Shown: positions 1 to 11,483, counted from the first letter of the stretch. The stretch is 64,000 nt of DNA from Paracoccidioides lutzii Pb01 (GCF_000150705.2 NW_015440978.1:186001-250000), one strand, 5' to 3'. The notes: a model not told the origin generated them from the sequence alone. Program-made: numbers and translations.

Positions 1-341
1 TCACACCCGCTCGATTCAATACCGGCCTTGACTCGTCAGAAACGTCAATTATAACAGCTACTGGTCCTTTTATTGTCACGTGGAACATGAAGAAGGTGCT
101 TCAGGGCAGGAAAGATCCGTACACGATCAAGAGATATGCGGAGGAGGTAAAGGCGGATAACTTCAAGTTTGGTAGTGATAAGAGTGTTATTGTCGCGTTA
201 CCGAATGAAGTTAATATGGTTGCGAAACAGTCGTTTAAGCGGCCTACGCGAGAGAGTATTGCCGGACCCGTTCGGTATAGTGCTGGTCGAAGAAGTAGTG
301 CGCGTCTTTCGAGGAATGAGGTTGTGAACAGTCCTTACTGA
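1..341 (+). CDS. VID27: VID27-family protein, C-terminal end only
   Basis: An open frame enters from the left edge (codons from base 3) and stops at 341, giving about 112 residues. It contains the segment GPFIVTWNMKKVL followed by the motifs DPYTIKRY, ADNFKFG and VIVALPNEV. I recognise these as the C-terminal blade of the fungal VID27 WD-like domain, which ends in the same way across ascomycetes. VID27 was named from the yeast vacuolar import and degradation screen, and its biochemical role is poorly defined. The methionine at 87 is internal, not a start, because the frame and the homology run upstream of it. The tail after VNMVAKQSFKRP is basic and variable. The rest of the gene lies outside the window. 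Confidence 0.85.
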   Translation, partial: TPARFNTGLDSSETSIITATGPFIVTWNMKKVLQGRKDPYTIKRYAEEVKADNFKFGSDKSVIVALPNEVNMVAKQSFKRPTRESIAGPVRYSAGRRSSARLSRNEVVNSPY

Positions 342-1785
342 ACCAGGCGGGGTTACAGGTTGGGATCAAACTCGGTTCTCTATTTATCTTTCTCCTCTTC
401 TTTCTAATTTTGTGTTTCTTGTCCCCCTTTAAAGGTCACGGGTTTTCAACCCTAATCTTTCATGTCTTTGTTTCTCGTTATGGTATATTTTCTGCTGGCG
501 GATGCTATTCCCACAATTCCCTTTATATCTTTCTTGAATTCCATATGACTGAATTATTCCCTTATCCTCCATTTTCTCTGATGACTTTAGTATTTCCATG
601 GATTTCCTCCATATTAGTTAATAACCTACGTGCTCCCCTCTTCTTGTGGGTTTTCAGACTTTACCACCAGGGTGTATACCACAGCGCCGTTCGTTGCACT
701 CCATTTTCTTTCCATTATTACATATGATTTTATTCTTCTTTCTCCCCCTCTCCACCTCCTCCATCTTTTTCCTTCTCTCTTAAACCTATTCTTGATTTGT
801 ATATCCCTTTAATGTCTCATTGTTGTTTCACTGCGTCGGGCTTTTCTCTCTTCCATGCTTCATCTCATTAGCCGTCAACTCCCCGAGACAGGCTTTATTA
901 TGAACAAGAGTCTTTTACATTTTGGACGATGTTCGAAACGGAATTTTATGGTGCGGAATGGCGTTTCTGTGCAGAGCTCGCAGTTAGCTAACTTACCGAT
1001 AGCAATGGAATGAAATGATACCCTTTGGTCTATGAAGAAGTATCGGATGTGTCTGCGAGAGCTTCAAGGGGAATTCTGCATATATCAGTTCCTTTATCTG
1101 GAACATACTCGACCACATTGATCACTGTTGCACTGAAAACTGCATCTTGTTGTCGTGTTAACCTGTCTGACGACTACATAACACCTTACTAACTACTCCC
1201 GGACTCTCTATACTTGAACTAACTAGCTACCTAACCAGCTCCTTATTCCTCCAAGCTGTCAATTGCATAGCTTCGAGGTTGGCTAGGCAGCCGTTATCAC
1301 CAAATAAATCACATGGGCAGACCAACAAAACATCACAACAGTACTATACAGGTGGTTACTTCGCAACTACATCCATTATCTTACCCTGAGGGCAGCATTA
1401 ACCTTTTCAATCGCTCATAGGATCCGATCTGCCACTGTGATAACGCAACCAGTACGGGATACTGCTTACACCCCTCCCTCCAGCTAGTGATCCTAAGGAA
1501 TACGTTGACTAGAGGTTCGTCATTACAGGTCTAGTATTCGAGGTTTCAAATCTACCTTCTCTTTCGAACACGAGACAACTGAGAGTACTTTTCTTACCAG
1601 GGGCTTTCTGGTTGCTTATTGGCTCTGTATTGTTGATTAGTATAACAATTGGTCAAGTTAAGTGTCCAACAAGAAGGAGCCAAAGTTGCTTCACCTACAG
1701 ATAGGAGATCCTTTGTGTAAGTGAATTTCCAGGGCGCAGCTCGCACAGAAAACTCAGATCCCGGTTGATTAGGCTTTCAGAGAAT
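342..1785. other. Intergenic, no supported gene
   Basis: This stretch separates VID27 from the coiled-coil gene. Its first part (about 360-830) is pyrimidine-rich on the plus strand and probably includes the VID27 3' untranslated region. The open frames in 410-812 are rich in Phe, Ser and Leu as expected of T/C-rich non-coding DNA, and resemble no family I know. I saw no tRNA, no tandem repeat and no convincing spliced gene. The last 150 bases before 1786 are the presumed promoter and leader of the next gene. Confidence 0.5.
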
Positions 1786-2376
1786 ATGGACGACTGCCCC
1801 CAGGAGTCGGAGATGACGATTGATGGAAGGTTGGGGGAAATTGGTAGACAACTTGAGGAATTTGGTAACGACTTTCGGGAAATCGAGACGGAATTCAATG
1901 ATATTAATATCCGGTTCAGTGGTCTAGATCGCCGCCATGATGATGTTGAAGGCCTGTTCCAGGAAGTTGATGCCCGATTCGATGAAGTGAATACCCTGTT
2001 CGATGGGGTTGACGCTCAATTCACTGGAGTTGAGAATAGATGTAACGACTTTGACAACTGGTGCGACAGAGTTGATAAGCGATTCGACGGTTTTGAACAA
2101 GATCTTCGAGATGTGGTAGCTGAGCTTGCAAACTCCAAAGCGATAAATGCCAACCGTGTTCTGCGTCAAATTCACCAACGTATTAACCAAATCCAGGTTC
2201 GCACGTTGACGCCTCTTGGCCTCCGTAAGTTTGAGTGGAAATCACATCCGAAAATGCCAAAACACATGAAAAACCTTTTTTATTTAGGTCAGAGGGCGAA
2301 GGGAGTTTTCGAATCTGCCTTCTCCGGAGACAGTATATTAACACAGTACATCCTCAATCGAGAATCTCAATTCTAA
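1786..2376 (+). CDS. Heptad-repeat coiled-coil protein, hypothetical
   Basis: A 196-residue acidic protein with no family I can name. Residues about 25-110 are built from 7-residue units of the form V-D-x-R-F-D-x (for example VDARFDE, VNTLFDG, VDAQFTG, VDKRFDG). This puts Val/Phe at regular a/d positions and predicts a long parallel coiled coil. Repeats of this kind occur in many short fungal hypothetical proteins of unknown role. The C-terminal third is basic (PKMPKHMKNLFYLG), a layout those proteins share. The open frame extends 7 codons upstream without an ATG, so I start at the first ATG, 1786. Bases 2225-2287 have intron-like ends (GTAAGT...TTTAG) and are 63 bases long, so the frame stays open whether or not they are spliced out. 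The gene sits 130 bases from an AT-rich RIP island. Confidence 0.55.
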   Translation: MDDCPQESEMTIDGRLGEIGRQLEEFGNDFREIETEFNDINIRFSGLDRRHDDVEGLFQEVDARFDEVNTLFDGVDAQFTGVENRCNDFDNWCDRVDKRFDGFEQDLRDVVAELANSKAINANRVLRQIHQRINQIQVRTLTPLGLRKFEWKSHPKMPKHMKNLFYLGQRAKGVFESAFSGDSILTQYILNRESQF

Positions 2377-2506
2377 TCCTTTTTTCTAGAGCCGATTGAA
2401 ACGCAACGGGCTCTTCAAACGATTCGTGATCTGGCAGTGTTCTATGAAGTTTTGATCTTACTCCGATGAACAAGCTGACGGCGAGAGAGCCGGGGTTGAT
2501 GTTACG

Positions 2507-5500
2507 GACGATGCTGTTTTTCATCTATCACTATGCTGAATATATATTCTATGATAAGCATCTCTAATATTAATCTTAAAAAAGACTTGTACTTCAGAGA
2601 GTCTATTTAACATCTCACTCACAAGAGATAATGAATATCTGTTTTTGATTGTAGGATAATTCAGACTTTTGTAGTCTACACAGAGTCATAGATCTTCATT
2701 CTTCTTTGAAACAAAAGGAATAAAAGTATTTGCAGAGCTCTGAAAAGGAGATATTCAGTCTTTTTTCAACATACTATTTAAATAGTTCTGAAGAGTTTTC
2801 AGTTTTGTTTTATAGAGATTGTAGATAAGCATGAATAAAAGTCTGACTTCTTTTTTAAGATTAATTGAGTGCTTTGCATCAGATACAGATGTGCTAAACA
2901 TGCTCTCTTCAGAGATAAGATGTATATACGATCAGATATAGTCAGGCAGATCATTGAATAAAGCTGTATTTACAAGTAAGCTGTATTCTAAAAGTGTTAA
3001 AATTTCAGAAAAAGACTCGGAGACTTGTACATAAATCTAAGAACTCTCAGTATGAAGTCTAAAGATGAATGCAAAGTTCTTAGAGATTCTGATGAGAGAT
3101 TTGAAATTTATATATAGATTTAAAAATTTCTGACATGAAGTCTGATGATATATACAAAATCTATGAAGATTTCAGTAGAAGACTTAGAGATCTATGAGAT
3201 TGAAACAGATATTATTATAAGTATATAGTTAGAAGTATCAGTGAGTAATTCATTAGCAGCATCTGTTACACTCAAAGCTATCTATTAATTATTTGATTTT
3301 TAATAAAAATAGAATTTTTCATTCTTTTAATCAATGAGAGAGTTAAATTATTTATGTCAGAAAAATTTTATTATCATATTATAGTCTGAAAGTTTGACAA
3401 TATAAAAGAAGTAAAATTCTTTAATCATAGTTTTCTTGTTATTTAAAACTTTAATCTTTAGATGAATGATTTTAAATGAATATGATTGATAATTATCAAA
3501 TCTCTCTATTTTACATGATATATACTCTGTTGATTGCAATTTCTGTGATTTAATTTAGAATTCATTGATAAAATTTATCTAAGCTTCAAAATCTATAAAA
3601 GTGAGAATTAATGTATCATCTACAGATGTTAAAATTTGAATAGAGAGAAGAATAAATAGACTTAATAATTACTGACTTTTGAGTATGATAAGAGTTATCA
3701 TTACAGTATGAATAACACTTCTTATTTATTTTTATCTTTTTAAAATTTAATTTGAAAGAGAATTTTGATGAAGATCTTAAAGTTGAGAATTTATCTTCAT
3801 AGAGCTTGTTCTTCTAAGTTTTGCAGTCTGCATTGAAGTATATGAAGCTTTAGTAAATTAGATATTAAAGTGCTTATTATATTTCTAATTTTTTTTTTTT
3901 TTAAAATGCTGTTAATATATCATCATATAGATCATTTCTATAAGTAGTGCTCTTTTGTGATATAGTTATGCTTACTAATATAATAATCTTTAAAATATTA
4001 CTCTTCACAATGTTTAGTTTTATGACGAAAGCATCATAGAAAAGATCATATAGCTTGACTGCAAATCTCTCAAACTCTACATGAAGAGAGAGTAGAATCT
4101 TGTCAATTAGATGTATCTTTCACTGATAATCACTATATTTCTTAAGAAGATGACTCTCAATTGATTGAAGAATGAACATAAAGTTATAAATAGTTTGATT
4201 TTCAGATTGTCTTAATATCTGATACTTCAACTTATAGTTCTGACTATATTGTTTAGATCAATAATATTAGCATAAATTCAGTTATAGAATTTATCTCAGA
4301 TAATTGATATCTACAGTTTGATATAGTATTATTGTTATTTTTATTGTAGTTTGACATTAAAATATGTTGCTGCTTTAAAAATCTTACATTTATCATCATT
4401 TTCAATATAATATCTTTGATAGATATAAAAGACAAGACTTGAGAAGATAAAATCTTCTAATGAGAAATTAGTAACTCAGTAATCTGATTTTTCATAAAGT
4501 GCTGATTCTAAAGAACTGATTTTTAAGAAATACTGATTTATACTGATCTCAAGTGCTGAATCTTGAGATGATGCTAATTTTATAAAAGATGCTAATTCTA
4601 AAGTGCTTTAATAAGCAGTATAAAAAGATAAATAGTATAAGAGTAAGAAGCTAGTATATAAAATTTTGATATCATAATTTAATTTTTTTATAATTTATTT
4701 TTTTATTTTTTTGTTAATGATTATTTTTTATTCTTTTATATAATAATTATTTGTTGTTTTTAATAACTGGTTTATTATACTAAGTAATTATTAAAAAGTT
4801 TAAATAAATAATTAAATGTAATTATTTTTAAAAATTTTTATTAAGTTTATTATTTTTACTATAAATTGAGAACTATATTATAATATTAAAAAAGTCTAAC
4901 TTTAATAAGTCACTATTTACTGAAAATTTTAAATGAATAATTTATATAAATAAAAGATTTATTATTGAAAAAGAATTATTACTTTATAGAAATAAAAATT
5001 TAGTCAATAATTTGAATATTTAAAAAAAAAAAAATAATATAAAATATTAGATTTATTTAATAAAAGTTATATTAACCAGATTTAAATTTTTTTTTCTCAA
5101 TAAGATAAAAATTACTCATTAATAATTAATTAATCTAGAATGTGAAAAGTAGAATAAAATTGATAAAGTTACTAAAGTAAAAATTTTATGTACTCTTGAA
5201 AAGAAGCAGCATACTCTGAAGACAACTGAGTTTTAAAACTTAATACTAAGCAGAAAAAGGAAAATGAGACAGTAGAAGATTATGAAGAAGTGAAAAACTG
5301 ATGAACAAATCTGCTCATTCTCTAAACATCTGCAAAATCAGATTTCTCTTATTAAATCTCATTCTCCTACTTCTATATAAAACTTCTTATTAGAAAATAT
5401 AATAGATTCAACTTTCACTGATCTTTCTAGCACCTTTTTATCAAATTTTCTATTTCAATCATATTCACATTACTTAGATTGTATTATCAAACACAATATT

Positions 5501-5600
5501 TATTATTTTTCTTAATTATTCTAATATCTATACTTTTAGAAACTACATTCTTTAATATTTAATAGCTAATACAATTTCTATTCATGATTGTTGAGAAATT
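2507..5600 (-). mobile_element. RIP-degraded Ty3/gypsy retrotransposon remnant
   Basis: The block is strongly AT-rich and has no intact gene. On the minus strand, 2830 down to 2507 translates, with stops and frame changes, into Ty3/gypsy reverse transcriptase: a segment like ISPFQSSA, then CVDYKSLNY, IKNRY, and INIRDAYHRI. The match breaks off at about 2507, just after the position equivalent to DEWKTA, where composition changes abruptly to normal. Minus-strand 4240-4060 resembles gag capsid sequence. The order gag then RT on the minus strand fits one element that has lost its RNase H, integrase and 3' LTR. The stops fall where Trp, Gln or Arg codons would be converted by C-to-T/G-to-A changes, as in RIP. 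I cannot define the 5' LTR; 4650-5600 is nearly pure A/T. Confidence 0.75.
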
Positions 5601-5733
5601 CATTGAACTAGAAGGAAGAGTGATTTGTAGTTGAGGTGCTCATCAAGTGATAATGCTTATCGAGTGGTGGAATACGTTACAAGGAAGAGAATATTAAGTA
5701 AAATTCCCATTTTTCTTGATTTTCCGACTCTTT

Positions 5734-7377
5734 TTAAGACCCAAGATACCATATCTCCACGCCTAAGACGTCAAATTTCGTCCCTTCATCGCTCAGTGGC
5801 TCGTTGCCAAATGTGGGACACGAGTGGCTAACGCCCTTCTCGAACGAGTCGTCTAGCCAGAGCCCATAGTGCCCATCTCTAAAACATTGCACATCAGTGG
5901 AAGAGAGGGCAGAGTCAGTTACCTATTTCCTCTTTCAATGCCTCAATTGCATCTATCTTTTCATCCCCTTTTTCTCTCCAAAGGGGAGGGTGGACATATA
6001 GGAGCCACGAAAGCAGAGGAGGGGGAAACAAAGAGATAAGACTTACCCGCCCCCAACACTCAAAAACCCCGTCTCACAGAACATCATATAATCATTGACC
6101 CCGCTATATGGGAACGCCTTGAACCGTATCCGCTCCGGTGACGTGGTCCCGCTTCCGCCTCGGCTAGTGCCTGTTGAAAGGTTAGTCGGTGCACATTGTT
6201 GACCACCAGCTCCGGCATGACCATTGCCAATTGTACCAAAAGATGCACTATGCAACTGAGCTGGAGAGAACAAGTCCACCCCGTGTCTGCTGCAGCTGCC
6301 ATCCTCATCCCTTCTTTTACTGGTACTGGCACTAGCACTGACACTGACACTGGTGGTGTCACGACCATCGTTATGGAGTGACAAGCCCTCATGACGTCCG
6401 GAAAGGACACTACAATCATGAATCGTATGTTTCTCACCATTGCACTTCTCACCTCCTAACGTCGTACTCCTGCCCCGTAACTGTGTCGTATCCGCGCTGG
6501 GGGGCAAGGGTAACCCCACCAGGTCCAAATCAACATTCCCACTATTCGATGAATGTTCGATGTTTTCCGGGACCCCACTGTTAGTAGTCTCTTTTTCTTT
6601 CCCTCTCCCGTCGTCCGTTTTAGTCGTCGTAGTCGCAGCCGTGGTGCGCATGTATATCATGGGAGTAGAGGGCAACACACTAGCCCGCCAAAGGAAACAT
6701 TCTCCTGTCCCATAATAATGTGAAGAAGGATGCGGGGGATCTGTAAGATAAGCGCCAAAGAGAGCACCGCCAGCAGCAGCTGAAGCTCCACTGCGTCCTG
6801 CACCCTTTGTACCTTTCCCATCATTGCCACCCAGCCCGGGCCCAGACGACGAATCCTTCACAACAAGTACATAGCCCGCTTTCTGACTTCTGCTCGCAAA
6901 TGCCTTACACTTCTCATACAGAGTTGCCAAACTTGACCCGTCTCTATCCAGGCTATAGACAAGCTGCCATGTGTCCAGCAACTGCAGGCGGGGAGGGACC
7001 AGCAACCGGATTTCCTCTGCTAAGGACTGTGCGAGGAGAATGTGAGAGGAACCCCCAGCAGCCTTGAGTGTTAAGGGGGTTAAGGGAGGGGGTTGGAAGG
7101 GGGACGCCGTGCGAATTGGGGGGTTGTAAACTTCGGATACACTCATAGGGTCCAGAGGAGGTTTTTTCGAGGCAGGTCGTGGTGGGGTGGGCTCTGTTAG
7201 GCGTCTATAAATTCCCGAAACAACATGAGTAATCGGATAGGATATGTAGGAGGAGGCAGAGGAGGGGGACTGGGAGTGGGATTGAGATTCGGACTGGGAT
7301 CGGATCGGTGGGGTGCCGGGGCGGGAGGGTGGAGGGGAGTGGGAGGGGTGTTTGGATGAGCCCCCTGATGCAGACAT
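5734..7377 (-). CDS. OXR1: TLDc-domain oxidation resistance protein
   Basis: Two exons: 7377-6047 and 5878-5734 (donor GTAAGT, acceptor TTTTAG), giving 491 residues. The second exon encodes GHYGLWLDDSFEKGVS, FGNEPLSDEG and a final VEIWYLGS, the diagnostic end of the TLDc domain. The first half of TLDc lies at residues about 112-235 (SLATLYEKC, LFGAYLTDPP, YYGTGECFLW) and resumes at about 416 (FKAFPYSGVNDYMMFC). Between them are about 170 low-complexity residues rich in Ser, Thr and Gly. The N-terminus is a Pro/Ser-rich linker. OXR1/TLDc proteins protect against oxidative damage, and several bind the vacuolar H+-ATPase; which applies here is inference. The gene ends about 130 bases from the left AT island. 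Confidence 0.93.
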
Positions 7378-7710
7378 AGGGGATTAGAAAGGGTTCAGTG
7401 GGATATCTTGTGGGTGGGATGAAAATAGGGGAGCGGGCTGTAATTGTACCTGTAGTGGTCGATTGGTTGTGCAGCACATAAACACAGGTACATACTCCGT
7501 ATACAGATATTTTGATGTTGTTGAGTTGCCAATTGTGGGTAGTTAGTTGGTTGGAGATTAGCTACACGTTACAGACCAGATTGGTTCAACGCTCGTGACA
7601 TCAATAACCATGGAATGGACAATGCACAGCGCCCTCTTTTTATTCCAAATTCGATGGTCTTAGGTACGGCTATTTAACATTTTGCTCCCGCGTTTAGAGA
7701 TAACTATTCT

Positions 7711-7723
7711 ATATATATATATG

Positions 7724-7768
<45 letters not shown>
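7711..7768. repeat. AT/TG dinucleotide microsatellite
   Basis: A short (AT)n run at about 7711-7722 is followed by about 21 TG units at 7727-7768. It lies between the start of OXR1 (7377) and the stop of the AP-1 beta gene (7998), both on the minus strand. The open frames across it that read as poly-His/Thr are repeat artefacts. Confidence 0.95.
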
Positions 7769-7772
<4 letters not shown>

Positions 7773-7997
7773 GGGAACTTGCTCCGTGTTTAAGCTTATA
7801 CTGGTATGCCATCTCGTCAGTATAAATGTGTATATACCAGAACATATCACCCACCCCAATATCACATAAATAAAGAATGAAGTAAAATAATCCATCTGTC
7901 TATCTCAACAATATGCTTTCCGACACTTGGACAGCTAGAGAGAGCAAAAAGCATGTAAAATAATGCCAAACCCCCCACTCCCATCACATTTCATTCA

Positions 7998-10693
7998 TTA
8001 AAACAAATCCAAAAGATCTTGATTGCTCTTAGTTGTTGTCGCAGTTCCCGTCCCGGTTCCCGACGCCGCAGTCGGGGTAGGTGTGCTTGCAGACCCAGTA
8101 AGATCCAACCCAGCAAACCCATTCAAAAGATCCGCATTATTACCTGCACCATTCTGCGTCCCGGCACCGGCACCCCCGCCAAACGCCGTGCCCGCATTCG
8201 TCCCGCTTCCAAATACCCCCATGAGATCCTCAAGATTGTTGCTTGACGGCGGTCCTACCCCAGAAGAGGGAGAATGGACTCTGATGGGAGTCCCAGCAAG
8301 ACCCTCGAGCCCAGACATACCGCTGGGCGGCTCCTTCTGGGCAGATGCAGGCGCCGTTCCATCGAAGTCAATATCCAGCAGACTCTCCAGGTTGCTTTGC
8401 ATTTGTGCTGGCGCGGCACTCCCGGAAACGGCAGCGGCAGCGGCAGCGGCTGCTAATGGGTTTTCTCGTGCGTTTTGAAGTTGTTCTCTGGAGTGTAGCA
8501 TCAGTAAAATGAAATATGAGAAGCAAAGACATAACTGGTTTAAGTAGAGGAGGTACGTACTCGATGGCTGCCTTTTGAACGGCATCAGCGCCATATTTTC
8601 CTTCGCCTACGAATTGCTCTGGGGGTTTGTGATAGACAGATGCGAGTGTCGATAGTTCAGTGAGAAGCTGGTCGAGGAGGGCTGGAGAGAGTGATTGGAT
8701 AGTGGTAACAATGGGAGGTTTCTCTGACAGAACCACATTCTTTGCAGCATTTGGGTCCGTCGTATTCGAGAGCAGTCGCCAATACACATACGCCCGGTCT
8801 CTAATATCTGGGTTGTCATTCTCAGCAGTTGCAGCCTGAAGGACCTTTTGGACCAGGCCTTGAGCTTTATCCGGTCGTTTTAGGAATAGCTTAACGACAG
8901 CTGTTAATATTTGCAGTTGTGTCTAACAAGAGAGTTAGCTGGATATGCAAGGAGTGAAAGATAAATAGTAAGAGAAGAACAAACCTGGGTGAACTCTTCA
9001 TTAAAGCCATCAACAAAGCCCGCAAGGATATCACCAGCGTTACTAATTTTCTCAGCATATTCTCCAACAATCCAGATCAATGATCCTCTGGCATTAGGCT
9101 CGTCAAGCTCGTCGATACATTGACACAGAGTAGGAATAATGCCCTCATAGCCAGGGTATTTGCGGAAGATATCCTTGATAACGACAATGGCCTCCTGAAC
9201 GACGTAGTTCACTTTAGTATTAATCAAGTCAAGCAGCGTTGAAACACATTTCTCAGCAGCAGCTTCGATCTTGATAGCCGTCTGTCCAATGGCCCTGACA
9301 GCACGTCGAACAAAGTCCATGTCGACCTCGAGGGCATACTCTTTCAATTCTGCAAGAAGTTGGTCTACGTTGCGCTCGTTCGCGATCCGGACCATTATGT
9401 CTAGTTTCTGAAATTTAAGATAAGGTGGATCGTTATACTTGCAAAAGAAGACCCGGAGTTCCTTGTCGAGGATGTTTGGTTTGCTCTGGAGGAGCAAGTC
9501 GATATTTCGAAGAGCAACGTATTGAACTTCAGGAGCGGAGGAGACTAGAGTCACTATTGTGGGAAACCCATTCAGTGGTTGTCTCCAACATAACCTGGCC
9601 ATTTTGTTGGAGCTTACCTAGAGGGGGAGCCATCTTCTTCAAGTATGACTGAGCGGTTTCAGGATTAATGATCTTCATATGCAAAAATACGACCTTGACA
9701 GCGGCAAGAACTACACTGGCGTTTATATGTTGGAACTGAGGCGCAACCCGTTCGCAAATAGTTTCCGCCTCCTTCACGTCTGACGTCCTATAGTCTGCCA
9801 GACTGCTCAACACCGAGACCCTGCCCCATTCCGTGCACTCATTCAAGGCCATAAGCATCTTTCTTAGCGTATTTGGCGTGATCTGTAATGCTTTGGTTTC
9901 GGGAGCCGTGTCGCTGATTTCTGCTAAGGCGGTGACGGAGTTGGCCACGACCATGGGATTGGGATCTCCAATCATCTCTTGCAAACTTTCTAAGAAGCCG
10001 TTCTCTAAACAGAGGGCCGGGTTAAGGTCGAATAACTTAGCCACGCAGATTGCAGCCGTTTTACGGACGTAGGGAGATTCGTCGCGTAGTGTTTTCCTCA
10101 GCGGCTCCTCCATGTAGTCGACCATCTTATCCACCCGAATACAACCCATTGTGCGTATCGCAAGAGCTCGTATAAGGGGGTTTGGGTCTTCGGAGTCCTG
10201 GACGAACGTGTTCACGGCGAGGATGCAAAGATCGGGGTGTGATTTAGCATAATTCCTGAAACAGGGAGATTTGTCAGATCAGCGGCGTCATTGTTTATGA
10301 CAGCAAAAGATGAAGGATGACCCAAAAACCCGCAGCACTCACATAAGATAAAGGTAGACAAGTTTCTTCTGATCCAGATCAGAGGTTGCAATGTTTTTTA
10401 GCACGTCAGGGAAAAGGGCAGACACATCCTTGCCCAAGGTCATGGCCATGATGGTCTTCTGTATGGATTCCTTCCTGCAGCAGCATGAGCATTATTTGAT
10501 AAAACCACATTCGAATACAAGACGTAAAATACCTTTCCCAAGCATATTGAGATCTATGAAGGCAATATCAGCATTCATCTAGGTAACAACTTTCATATAT
10601 GGTCAGTCGAACGTACACGAGACCAGATCTCAACTCAAAGGTTTCTCCCTTCCTGGGCGCAGTGAAGGCGCCTCTTATTCTGTTGACCGCCAT
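7998..10693 (-). CDS. APL2: AP-1 complex beta-adaptin subunit
   Basis: Seven exons on the minus strand: 10693-10617, 10553-10533, 10474-10343, 10255-9618, 9553-8985, 8922-8561, 8487-7998. All introns are GT-AG and the product is 762 residues. It begins MAVNRIRGAFTAPRKGETFE and runs through the HEAT-like adaptin trunk (VNTFVQDSEDPNPLIRALA, LKEYALEVDMDFVRRAVRAI, LIWIVGEYAEKISNAGD). The second exon is only 21 bases (SQYAWER). The C-terminus is an Ala/Gly/Thr-rich hinge with clathrin-box-like motifs LLDID and the terminal LLDLF. There is no room for the appendage (ear) domain of animal beta-adaptins, as in yeast Apl2. AP-1 sorts clathrin cargo between the trans-Golgi network and endosomes. The start is shared with orthologues. 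Confidence 0.95.
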
Positions 10694-11162
10694 TTCACAG
10701 ACAGGGCTCAGCGGCGACCAAGTCGCCCCTTGGTACAGGAATGCAAGGTTGAAGGCTGTAGGGTGAGCTCTGGAAGAAAGGGATGATAGCGGGGAAGAGA
10801 CAGTTCTTGGGTGGTGGCTGATTGGTCGTCGAGTCGAGGGTTGCCCCCGTAAAATTAAAGGGCTGGCGTCTGGATACACGCAGAGAGACGCACGGCTATG
10901 TTAACAGTACCCTTGGCAGGTTAGCAGATATAAGTATTTAAATGGAGCAGAGTCGGGTTTAGTTGTGTGCAATATCTAGCGGATGTTGTTGTTGATTGTT
11001 AGTAGTGTTGACAGGTGCTTTCAACACCAACTTAGTTAATTACTACACAAATAACTATTTAGGAAGACGACATCATTCTCATGCCCAGATCAGAACAGCT
11101 CAATTGGAGCTGACAAGTCTTTCACCAAATATCTCGACTCTATTCGCTTTCAATGATTGAAG
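10694..11162. promoter_or_regulatory. Shared divergent promoter region
   Basis: About 470 bases separate the divergent starts of the AP-1 beta gene (minus) and the 55-residue protein gene (plus). The part nearest the adaptin start is moderately GC-rich and open on the minus strand (to 10879), but has no recognisable protein. I could not assign a TATA box or specific operator. Confidence 0.4.
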
Positions 11163-11483
11163 ATGGTAAGCTGAATCTGACACCTGTCTACATGTTCTGT
11201 AAACCCTGCTCACATCCAATATGAGGCCAATCTACCCAACCTTAGACGTCTCTTCGTGGAATCCAGAACAGAAGCTGAGGAAAACGAGTATTCCAGAAAC
11301 GCAGTATGTGGATATTCTTGCTTCTATACATCAGACATTCGTATATATATAAAACTCAGGTTCCTTCTGACCCCTCACTCGTATAACTAACTACAGTTCT
11401 ACAACCTGGTACTCTTCATCTCCTCGGTCGCTGTCTTCAGTCTGGTTGCCCAACGCATGGGGGGCGCAAAGCCAAGCAAATGA
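11163..11483 (+). CDS. Small spliced single-pass membrane protein, 55 residues
   Basis: Three coding exons: 11163-11165 (the ATG alone), 11226-11303 and 11397-11483. Introns are GTAAGC...GAG and GTATGT...ACAG; the second has a textbook branch site (taactaac) shortly before its acceptor. Splicing gives a 55-residue product. It has an acidic, amphipathic N-terminal half (FVESRTEAEENEYSRNA), one hydrophobic segment of about 17 residues (FYNLVLFISSVAVFSLV) and a short basic tail (AQRMGGAKPSK). That layout is typical of small ER or mitochondrial outer-membrane subunits, but I do not recognise the family. The upstream ATG at 11153 is out of frame and would terminate soon after the first splice. The exons are too short for a simple ORF scan, so the call rests on the splice sites, the frame and the sensible product. 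Confidence 0.62.

Noticed and set aside
410..812. Plus-strand frames of 105 and 60 codons after VID27
   Set aside because: The DNA is T/C-rich 3' flank; the translation shows no family and there are no good start or splice signals.
5631..5831. 66-codon plus-strand frame
   Set aside because: It overlaps antisense the terminal TLDc exon of OXR1 (5734-5878).
7660..7895. Minus-strand frames rich in THTHTH and YIYIY
   Set aside because: They read through the AT/TG microsatellite and have no other content.
11153..11165. Upstream ATG at 11153 as start of the 55-residue protein
   Set aside because: Spliced from this ATG the frame hits a stop within a few codons of exon 2; only the ATG at 11163 keeps the whole product open.
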